From assembly GCA_003165495.1 (NCBI GenBank), contig PMMB01000335.1, positions 1,918-11,249 of the forward strand: 9,332 nucleotides of DNA. Reading direction: 5' to 3'. Below, piece after piece: positions 1 through 7,300 of this stretch. Below the pieces are notes generated by a model. That model had not been told where the DNA came from. It saw only the letters and a program-made list of their open reading frames with translations, and ran no database searches. A program made the translations under genes and the position numbers. This stretch comes from Gammaproteobacteria bacterium. GTDB lineage: Bacteria > Pseudomonadota > Gammaproteobacteria > Steroidobacterales > Steroidobacteraceae. Positions within the stretch are counted from its first letter, which is position 1. Each line of letters opens with the position of its first letter.

Positions 1-24
1 CCGGGGAGGATTTCCTGTATACAA

Positions 25-53
25 TGACGGCGACTGTATTTCTGACGCCGTTA
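25..53. repeat. Inverted repeat upstream of the ClC gene
   Basis: Positions 27-32 (ACGGCG) pair perfectly with 46-51 (CGCCGT). A G-T and a T-A pair (26/52, 25/53) extend this to an 8 bp stem around a 13-base loop. It lies just upstream of the ClC ribosome binding site. There is no T-run after it, so it is not an obvious intrinsic terminator. It could be a leader hairpin, a protein-binding site or chance. Only 24 bases of the window precede it, so its context cannot be judged. Confidence 0.3.
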
Positions 54-69
54 GCGCAAAGAGGCCTCG

Positions 70-1401
70 TTGACGCTGCCGCACGCAAAAGATGCCGGTA
101 TCCCGCCCACGCTGCTGAGTACAGGAGCCGTTGGCTTTTGGGCTGCCGTTATTCTTACCGGAGCGGGAGCCGGCGTGGGGGCGGTGGCGCTTACGATGCT
201 GTTGGAACAAGTACAGCATTTTATGTGGCCGGGGCCCACTTTGCTCGACGCCGCGGCGCATGCCGGCGCGTGGAGGCATGTTTGGGTGCTGCTCGGCGCG
301 GGCGCGCTGACGGGCGCCGGTCAAATTATTCTGCGCCGCCTGACGAGCGGCAACGGTATCGATATCACGGAAGCAATATCCGAGTTCGCCGGACGATTGC
401 CGGCTCTGCGTACTCTCGGCAGCGCGGTGCTATCGATACTCGTCGTCGGCATGGGAGCGTCGCTAGGACGCGAGGGCGCTCCGAAACAAGTGGGCGCAGT
501 GCTCGCGAACACGTTATCGGACAGGGCACATCTTTCTGATGAGCAGCGACGGTTGCTGGTGGCCTGTGGCGCCGGAGCGGGCATGGCGGCGGCCTACGGC
601 GTACCGGTCGGAGGCGCGCTGTTCGCACTGGAAGTACTGCGCGGAGTGCTGGCGCTACGACTGATTTTGCCGGCGCTGTTGGCATCAGCCATCGCCGCGG
701 GAGTCTCATGGCTTGCGCTGCCGAATGCACCGACATACCTGATTCCCGCGTATCCCTCGTCCCTTTCGGTGGTCTGTTGGGCAATCGTCGCAGGGCCCGT
801 CGCGGGTCTGGTGTCGATAGGTTACGTGCACTTGGTGGCTTGGGCGGACCGCAACAAGCCGGTGGGCTGGCGCCGCCTGGTCGCCCCCATGTTCGCATTG
901 GGGATGCTCGGTGTCGCAGCCATTGAATTTCCACAATTGCTCGGCAATGGGAAGGACATCGTTCAGCTCGCCTTCGACAATCAAGTGACGCCCGTGCTCC
1001 TCATGACCCTTCTCGTGTTAAGACCCTTGTCCACGATTCTGTGTCTTGGAAGCGGTGTACCAGGCGGATTATTCACCCCGTCGCTGGCGCTGGGGGCGTT
1101 GCTCGGCGGTGTTCTTGGACTTGCTTGGTCGTGGATTTGGCCCGGTGTGCCGCCGGGTCTGTATGCCGTTGTGGGTGCCGCCGCCGTGTTGGCGGCCACC
1201 ACCCACGGACCGATCTCTGCCGTGGTGCTGGTGATGGAACTCACGGGTCGAGACCGATCCTTCGTTCTTCCTCTGCTCCTTGCAGTCGTCACGGCCACTG
1301 TGGTGGCTCGTACCCTTGATCCCCGGTCGATCTACGACGCGCGCTTGACGAAGCGCGAAATACAGAAACTGCAATTGGCGCGTAAACCTGCGTCTGCGTA
1401 G
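70..1401 (+). CDS. ClC-family chloride/anion channel or transporter
   Basis: A 443-residue polytopic inner-membrane protein of the voltage-gated chloride channel (ClC) family, expected to move chloride or a related anion as a homodimer. The TTG start at 70 is supported by AAAGAGG at 58-64 and by in-frame stops just upstream (TGA 25, TGA 43, TAG 52). Family landmarks are present. GREGAP at 133-138 carries gating glutamate E135 (E148 of the E. coli protein). GSGVPGGLFTP at 327-337 is the GxFxP pore segment. Y422 in SIYDARL fits the central tyrosine (Y445). Three positions depart from the E. coli antiporter: the GSGIP serine is N95 and its proline D98 (GNGID), and the proton-pathway glutamate E203 is V189, although the adjacent E188 (E202) is kept. 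There is no C-terminal CBS domain, as in many short bacterial members. It converges on the kinase gene. Family assignment is very secure; substrate and coupling mode are not. Confidence 0.95.
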   Translation: MTLPHAKDAGIPPTLLSTGAVGFWAAVILTGAGAGVGAVALTMLLEQVQHFMWPGPTLLDAAAHAGAWRHVWVLLGAGALTGAGQIILRRLTSGNGIDITEAISEFAGRLPALRTLGSAVLSILVVGMGASLGREGAPKQVGAVLANTLSDRAHLSDEQRRLLVACGAGAGMAAAYGVPVGGALFALEVLRGVLALRLILPALLASAIAAGVSWLALPNAPTYLIPAYPSSLSVVCWAIVAGPVAGLVSIGYVHLVAWADRNKPVGWRRLVAPMFALGMLGVAAIEFPQLLGNGKDIVQLAFDNQVTPVLLMTLLVLRPLSTILCLGSGVPGGLFTPSLALGALLGGVLGLAWSWIWPGVPPGLYAVVGAAAVLAATTHGPISAVVLVMELTGRDRSFVLPLLLAVVTATVVARTLDPRSIYDARLTKREIQKLQLARKPASA

Positions 1402-1416
1402 TGGCGTGCGAAGTGA

Positions 1417-3309
1417 CTAGGACGGTATCGCCGTGTCGGTTCGATTGAACACTATCGGCGATAACCTCAGCGACACGCGAAGCGTTGTTCCCACGTTCGG
1501 CTTGCTGTCAATGCGTAACTCAGCGCCGATGAGATCTGCTTGTTCGCGCAGGCCGACAATGCCGTAGTGTCCCGGGCGAAGCGCTTGTGGATCAAAACCA
1601 ATGCCATTGTCTTCAATTCGCAATTCCAAGAGGGCGTCATTCGTTGACTGCAACCGAACGACCACCCGAGTCGCCCTCGCGTGCCGCTCCACGTTTCGCA
1701 ATGCCTCTTGCGCCATGCGTAACATCGTCTCCGCTCGTTCATCGCCAAACCGAGCGGCCTCAACATCCGCGCTGAAATCGCCAGATAAGCCTGTATGATC
1801 AATAAAGCGCTCGAACGCATTTGCAAGCGCCGGACCCAAGCCCGTTTCGCGCACCGCAGTGACGCGCATCTGCGTGATCGCAGTGCGCGCCTCCTGTAGC
1901 CCCTCGTGAGCGACCTTTTCGGCGCGCGCGAGTTCGTCGGTTACCGCAGCAGGATCATGCGTCTGAAGTCTTCGAAGAAATCTAATCTCGCTGAGCATGG
2001 CCATCATCGAATGCGCGAGCGTATCGTGCAGGTCGCGGGCGATCTTCAAGCGTTCTCGCACAATTGCGGAATAACGCGACTCTTCCGCGAGCCGTTCTAC
2101 TTCACGTGTTCGCACCGCAACGCGTCGCTCAAGCTCGCTGCGTTCTTGCTGAAGATCCCCGAGAATCTTTGCAAACGCGGCCCCCAACTGTGCAACCTCA
2201 TCGACCCCGCGCGGTATTTCTATCTTCGCCGCTTCGTCTTCTCCGACAGAGGCGACCGAGAGGGCCAGGCGCTTCAGCCGTCCCGTCAGTTGCCGCGCGC
2301 CCAGAATCCCCAACAATGCTGTGACAGCACCGAGGCACATCGACACCCACAGAATCCTAAGTGCCAACGCATCGGCGCGCTGATACACCCGTTCATTGGG
2401 CTCACTGAGCTGGACTTGCCATCCAAGCGCGGTTATTTCGGTGCCGGCGCCGACGAGGGATCGCGAAACGAGGACTCGGCGTCCATTGGGGAGGCGCTCA
2501 AATTGCAGTGCATCCGTTGTTTCCGGCAAAGACGCCGCCAACGCGGCGGGTGGTCTTTCATTCACGGCGATCCCGTTCCAGGGCTTATGCCGCATATCTT
2601 CTGGTCCGATGAGTACAATCCCGCCGTGATCGAGTACATACGCTTCCGTGGCGGATCGAGGGTCCAATTCGTCGGTGAGACGCTCAGGATGATGGACTGC
2701 CCGCCGCCAACTCACGTGCGCGGCAATCACCCCCACGATTCGACCGGTTTCCTCGCGCACTGGAATGGCCATGTCTCCGAGTCCTGTGGCGCTTGCCGCC
2801 GGTGATGTCTGCAAGCGGGCGTTTTCCCCAATGACACCAAGCCAAGGTCCGTATAATCCAGACGAGAACCAGGGGCTTGTATTGACGTTGTCGCCTTGGT
2901 GCAGCGCGCCATTTGATGCTACGACGATGCCGGCCGAATCCGCGATGGCAATCCAGTCAAGCTGCGGGTACGCCGATACAAGTTCGTCAAAGACGCCGCC
3001 CAAGCCGACGGGTCGGCCGAGAGCATTGGCCGCTCGCAAAATGGGTCCTGCCGCCCGGACCGCATCGAGACGAGCCGAGAGCGCTTGCCCCAAGTCGGAG
3101 CTCAATTGATCGGTTTCTAGCAAAAGGCGCCGAACATGCTGTTCCAAGACGTTTTCTCGCGCAATGCTGCCGACCCAGACCGCGGCTGCGATTGAGAACG
3201 TGACCGCCAAGGCAATAATCAGCCACATAGCACCCGCGACCAGACTGCGCCTCGGGTTGATGGTCCAAAGGAATGATTTCAGTTTGGCGGCAACGACTGA
3301 GTTAGCCAT
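1417..3309 (-). CDS. Membrane sensor histidine kinase, Cache-HAMP-HisKA_3-HATPase
   Basis: A 630-residue NarX/DegS-class sensor kinase. The basic N-terminus is followed by a membrane helix at about 23-47. A periplasmic region of about 265 residues (50-315) looks like a double Cache sensor (DELVSAYPQLDWIAIAD at 109-125, PWFSSGLYGPWLG at 146-158). A second membrane helix lies at about 317-337, then a HAMP linker and coiled coil to about 415. The HisKA_3 dimerisation box has LKIARDLHDTLAH at 421-433 with phospho-acceptor H428. The ATP-binding domain shows an N-box with N539 (AQEALRNVERHA), EDNGIGF at 566-572, GIVGLREQA at 583-591 and GTTL at 607-610. The ATG start is forced by an in-frame stop 9-11 bases upstream; the Shine-Dalgarno is weak (GGG). 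It is divergent from the response regulator, its likely partner, and a palindromic operator sits 17 bp before its start codon. The ligand cannot be named. Confidence 0.95.
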   Translation of the reverse strand: MANSVVAAKLKSFLWTINPRRSLVAGAMWLIIALAVTFSIAAAVWVGSIARENVLEQHVRRLLLETDQLSSDLGQALSARLDAVRAAGPILRAANALGRPVGLGGVFDELVSAYPQLDWIAIADSAGIVVASNGALHQGDNVNTSPWFSSGLYGPWLGVIGENARLQTSPAASATGLGDMAIPVREETGRIVGVIAAHVSWRRAVHHPERLTDELDPRSATEAYVLDHGGIVLIGPEDMRHKPWNGIAVNERPPAALAASLPETTDALQFERLPNGRRVLVSRSLVGAGTEITALGWQVQLSEPNERVYQRADALALRILWVSMCLGAVTALLGILGARQLTGRLKRLALSVASVGEDEAAKIEIPRGVDEVAQLGAAFAKILGDLQQERSELERRVAVRTREVERLAEESRYSAIVRERLKIARDLHDTLAHSMMAMLSEIRFLRRLQTHDPAAVTDELARAEKVAHEGLQEARTAITQMRVTAVRETGLGPALANAFERFIDHTGLSGDFSADVEAARFGDERAETMLRMAQEALRNVERHARATRVVVRLQSTNDALLELRIEDNGIGFDPQALRPGHYGIVGLREQADLIGAELRIDSKPNVGTTLRVSLRLSPIVFNRTDTAIPS

Positions 3310-3325
3310 CGTCCCACGTTAACAG

Positions 3326-3339
3326 GTGACTAAAGTCAC
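3326..3339. promoter_or_regulatory. Palindromic operator copy 1, kinase/regulator intergenic region
   Basis: GTGACTAAAGTCAC is a perfect 6-2-6 inverted repeat. On the minus strand it reads AAGTGACTTTAGTCAC, identical over 16 bases to a site before the RND operon (4242-4257). It lies 16 bases beyond the kinase ATG and about 125 bases before the regulator GTG. Two-fold symmetry suits a dimeric NarL-type regulator, and the regulator next door is the obvious candidate. Its closeness to the kinase start suggests it overlaps that promoter or transcription start. The repeats are seen directly; the bound protein is inferred. Confidence 0.75.
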
Positions 3340-3452
3340 TTCCAAACGATGCTTCGTGAGTCGCATGATTGCGCATTGGGAACGCTACGGTGAGGGGTTT
3401 AAGGCGCTCATGCAAGATCGCACTAACGCAAAGGCCACATTGGAGCTTATAT

Positions 3453-3457
3453 GAAGG
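3453..3457 (+). promoter_or_regulatory. Ribosome binding site that decides the regulator start
   Basis: GAAGG lies 7 bases before the GTG at 3465. It is the best Shine-Dalgarno match in front of the receiver domain and argues for the 246-residue form of the response regulator over the longer reading frame beginning with TTG at 3369. Confidence 0.6.
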
Positions 3458-3464
3458 TTATCTC

Positions 3465-4205
3465 GTGACACCCGGTGAGCAGACCAATCACCCGGCGATC
3501 CGAATCGTCATTGCGGAGGATCAGGCACTAGTCCGTCGGGGTGCCGCGATCTTGCTGTCCATGGAGCCTGACATGGAAGTGGTAGGCCAGGCCCGCAATG
3601 GCGTTGAAGCCGTCGAGCTTGCGCAATTGCTGCATCCAGACGTGATTTTGATGGATTTGCACATGCCCCTGAAGGGAGGAGTTGCCGCCACTCGTGAGAT
3701 CACACAGGCTCTTCCGAAGACGCAAATCCTTGTTTTAACGACACTCAATGACGATGAAACGGTATTTGAGGCTGTGCGCGCGGGCGCCCAAGCGTACTTG
3801 CTGAAAGATGCGGATGAAGATGAATTGCTCGAAACTATCCGTGCGTTGAGGCGCGGTGAGTCTCGATTAACCCCGCAGATCGCTCGTAAGGTGATAGACC
3901 AATTCCGGCGTCTTGCGCCAATGCCTCAAACAGAAACTGTCGGCGACGACGTTTCCAATAGAGTCTCATGTGAGGAAAGATCCTCGACGCCAAGAGGCGC
4001 AATCAACGCGGAGCCGCTGAGCGACAAAGAGGAAAAAATTTTACAACTCATCTCCGAGGGCATGACCAATCGACAGATCGCTACTACTCTGTTTCTTGCC
4101 GAAGGCACGGTGAAGAATTATGTCAGTCGAATCATGGAAAAGCTGCACGCAAACACGAGAACCGAACTTGCCCTTCGATCGAAGAGGCAGTCGCGTCCCG
4201 AATGA
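3465..4205 (+). CDS. NarL/FixJ-family response regulator (REC-LuxR HTH)
   Basis: A 246-residue DNA-binding response regulator from the GTG at 3465. The frame stays open back to a TTG at 3369 (278 residues), but those extra 32 residues resemble no receiver and have no good ribosome site. Receiver domain at about 12-128: acidic pair E18/D19 (IAEDQ), phospho-acceptor D64 in DVILMDLHMP, T92 in LVLTTLND, K114 in AYLLKDAD. A polar, low-complexity linker of about 50 residues leads to a LuxR/GerE helix-turn-helix at about 185-238 (LSDKEEKILQLISEG, then MTNRQIATTLFLAEGTVKNYVSRIMEKL). All phosphorylation residues are intact, so control by the divergent HisKA_3 kinase is expected. The RND operon begins 102 bp downstream on the same strand. 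The palindromes on both sides of this gene are its likely targets, giving autoregulation and control of efflux. Confidence 0.93.
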   Translation: MTPGEQTNHPAIRIVIAEDQALVRRGAAILLSMEPDMEVVGQARNGVEAVELAQLLHPDVILMDLHMPLKGGVAATREITQALPKTQILVLTTLNDDETVFEAVRAGAQAYLLKDADEDELLETIRALRRGESRLTPQIARKVIDQFRRLAPMPQTETVGDDVSNRVSCEERSSTPRGAINAEPLSDKEEKILQLISEGMTNRQIATTLFLAEGTVKNYVSRIMEKLHANTRTELALRSKRQSRPE

Positions 4206-4243
4206 ATAGCCTACTTCGACTGGTTCGCAACGATTCGAAAAAA

Positions 4244-4257
4244 GTGACTTTAGTCAC
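4244..4257. promoter_or_regulatory. Palindromic operator copy 2, upstream of the RND operon
   Basis: GTGACTTTAGTCAC is a perfect 6-2-6 inverted repeat centred about 57 bases before the RND permease ATG. It is the same element as that between kinase and regulator, including the flanking AA. Its distal place in a tandem pair is typical of an activator site at or upstream of -35. I see no strong -35/-10 pair in this 102 bp gap, which would fit a promoter that needs an activator. Confidence 0.78.
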
Positions 4258-4266
4258 TATCAAGAA

Positions 4267-4280
4267 GTGACTTTAGTCAT
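4267..4280. promoter_or_regulatory. Palindromic operator copy 3, proximal to the RND start
   Basis: GTGACTTTAGTCAT matches copy 2 except for its last base (C to T), which breaks one arm pair. The shared block AAGTGACTTTAGTCAYTAT spans 19 bases and recurs with a 23 bp period, so two dimers would sit about two helical turns apart. The left arm GTGACT has a weak likeness to a -35 box, with TGCAAT at 4290-4295 seventeen bases on. That would leave almost no leader before the ATG at 4308, so I do not rely on it. Confidence 0.75.
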
Positions 4281-4307
4281 TATGCGCATTGCAATAGAGA
4301 GCTCTGA

Positions 4308-7300
4308 ATGTCCGTCGTCGAAACAGCGCTAAAGCGGCCTTACACGGTCGTGGCTGTGCTGATTCTCGTCACCCTCATGGGTATCGGCGCGGCATTGCGC
4401 ATGCCCATCGACATCTTTCCGGAAATCGATATCCCGGTGGTTGCCGTCGTGTGGACTTACAACGGGATGAGCGCGCAGGACATCCAGAACCGCATCTTGA
4501 CGCTGCACGAGCGACAGCTGGCCTCTCTGGTGGACGACATCTCACGCATCGAAGCTGTGAGCTACGAAGGCGTCGGCGTGGAGAAGATCTATCTACACGA
4601 AGGCGCCGATGTAACACGCGCGATCTCCCAACTCGCCAGCAGCGCCCTGGTGGTACTCAAGTACATGCCGCCCAACATCACGCCGCCGCTGGTGCTGCGG
4701 TATGGCGCCACCGATGTGCCCATCATTCAGCTCAGCCTCTCCAGCAAGTCGCTGCCCGACACTACGCTCAACGATTTGGGCCAAAACATCATTCGACCCG
4801 CTCTCGCGGTGGTTCACGGTGCCGAGGTTCCCTACCCCTATGGCGGCAAGCCGCGCGTGATCATGGCCGATTTGGACTCCCAGGCGCTGCAGGCACGCGG
4901 CCTGTCTGCGTCGGATGTCAGCACCGCTTTACAACGTCAAAATGTGATTCTTCCGGCCGGTGACGTGAAAATCGGGGACAAGGATTACACCTTGGCCATG
5001 AACAACTCGCCGGACGTCATCGAGACCATCAATGCCTTTCCCATCAAACAAGTCGACGGGCGAACGGTATTCATGCGCGACGTGGCGCATGTGCACGACG
5101 GATTTCAGGTACAGACGAATTCCGTGTCGGTCAATGGAATTCCCGGCGCACTGATGACAATCCGAAAGACCGGCGGTGTGTCGACCCTCGCCGTAATCGA
5201 CGGTGTGCGCGCGGCGCTGTTGGACATCAAGAAAGTGTTGCCGCCAGACGTTACGATCAAGGCCTTGTTCGATCAATCCGTATTCGTGAAAGCGGCGCTC
5301 AATAGCGTGGTGCTGAGCGCGTGCATGGCGGCGGCGCTAACCGCGCTGGTCATCATCTTGTTCCTGGGCAACGTCCGGCTGTCCGTGATCATTCTCGCGG
5401 CGATTCCGCTGTCTATCATCACCGCCGTACTGTTCATCAATCTCACCGGGCAAACGCTGAACACCATGACCTTGGGTGGATTCGCCTTGGCGATCGGCAT
5501 TCTCGTCGACAACGGCACTGTGGTTATCGAAAACATCGAACGCCATGTTGCCATGCGTGAACCACTCCATCAGTCGATCGTCGTGGGCGCCAATGAAGTG
5601 GCGATACCTACATTTTTGTCCACTCTTTGCATTTGTATCGTTTTTGTTCCCGTGTTTTTGCTGCAAGGTACGGCCAAGTATCTCTTTTCTCCGCTGTCGC
5701 TCTCCGTTATCGGATCTTTGCTGGCGAGTCTCGCGCTCTCGTTCACGATGGTACCGGTGCTGTTTAATTACTTGATGCGTCGCGCCGTGCATGAATTCCG
5801 CGCAGAACCCGCGCACGAGCCGGCCCAAGCCAATGCCCGTTCCAAGAATCCGCTCGTTAGATTTCAAGCCGGGTTTGAACGAGGATTTGAGAAATTTCGG
5901 GAAAGCTACCGCAATACGCTGTCATGGGCACTTTCTCAGGCGCGTTTGACGGTGGCGGCATTCGTCATTTTAATTGTCGTATCGGTGCTTCTATTCCCGT
6001 TGCTGGGACGAGATTTCTTTCCGCAGGTGGATGCAGGGCAGATGCGTCTACACGTCAGGGCACCCGCGGGAACGAGACTAGAGAAGACCCAGCAGTACTT
6101 TGCCGAGGTCGAGGCGCAGATCCGCAAACTGATCGGCAATGATCAAATCGATGTGATGCTCGATAATATTGGGTTACCGTACAGCGGCATCAACATTGCG
6201 CTGAGCGATTCAGCCACCGTGGGTCCGATGGATGGCGAGATATTGATTTCGTTGAATGAGAAGCATACCCCGACCGCAAAACTCATCGCCATGCTGCGCC
6301 GGGAACTGCCGGCGCGGTTTGCCGAACTGCAGTTTTTCTTTCAACCGGCCGACATCGTCGACCAGGTCCTCAATTTCGGCCAGCCGGCGCCGATCGATGT
6401 GAGAATTTCGGGTCCGAATCAGGACGCCGCGTTTGCTCTAGCTTCGCAAATCGCGCGCGCGTTGACGCGGGTCGCGGGTGTAGTGGACTCGCACGTATTT
6501 CAAGTCCCGAACGCGCCGGCGTTGACCGTGAACATGGATCGCGCGCTGGCGACTCAGACGGGCGTAACGCAGCAAGAGGCGGCCAACAACGTGCTGGTGG
6601 CCACCAATTCGAGTGCGCAAACGGCGCCGAACTTCTGGGTGGATCCTCGCAACAGCGTGAGTTATCCGCTGGTGGTTCAAGTCCCGACCTATCGCATCCG
6701 CTCGTCGCAGGATCTGCAGACGATGCCCGTGACCTCGGGAGCCGGCGCGACGTCCGGGCAGCTATTATTGAATCTGGCGTCCTTTGGCCGCGAGGCGGTT
6801 CCCATGGTGACGTCGCAGTTGAATATTCGCCCGGTATTCGACGTGCATGCCGATGTTCAGGGGCGTGACCTGTATGGCGCGGCCCACGACATCGATGAGG
6901 TTTTAAAGGCGCATCGCCCTGACGCGTCGAATCCTTTGACCGTGACCTTGAGCGGCCAAGTGGAGACGATGCGCGAGAGCTATTCTGGCCTGTTCACCGG
7001 CATCGCACTCGCGATCGTTCTGGTGTACCTGTTTCTCGTCATGAATTTCCAGAGCTGGATCGATCCGCTGATCGTGTTGATGGCAGTTCCGTTTGCCTTA
7101 GCTGGCGTACTATGGATGCTGTTTCTTTCTCAAACCCCGATGAGTGTGCCGGCGCTGATGGGCACGCTCATGTGCATCGGTTTGACGACTGCGAACAGTA
7201 TTCTGGTGGTCAGCTTTGCCAATCAACGTATGGCGGCGGGCGACGACCCATTGCGCGCGGCAACGAGCGCGGGGTACATACGGCTGCGGCCGGTGCTCAT

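Noticed and set aside
1..69. Fluoride riboswitch upstream of the ClC gene
   Set aside because: Considered because of the GNGI motif, but I cannot match the conserved crcB-motif segments in the short sequence available; only a simple hairpin is present.
24..539. A 171-codon ATG frame overlapping the start of the ClC gene
   Set aside because: The translation is arginine-rich low complexity typical of an out-of-frame reading of GC-rich DNA, whereas the overlapping TTG frame gives a full ClC protein.
1411..1418. AAGTGACT half-site at the end of the kinase gene
   Set aside because: The second arm AGTCAC is missing and it lies at a gene 3' end, so it is probably a chance half-match to the operator.
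1906..2805. A 299-codon open frame on the plus strand across the kinase gene
   Set aside because: It lies wholly antisense to a kinase with complete motifs, and its translation has no recognisable domain and is rich in Arg, Cys and Pro. It is a shadow frame.
3369..3464. A 32-residue N-terminal extension of the response regulator from a TTG
   Set aside because: It has no receiver similarity and no good ribosome site, while GTG 3465 has GAAGG at ideal spacing and begins close to the receiver domain.
3370..4291. Shared 9-mer TGCGCATTG in both intergenic regions (3370-3378 and 4283-4291)
   Set aside because: Nine bases shared between two regions of this size can arise by chance, and the flanks and spacing to the operators differ.
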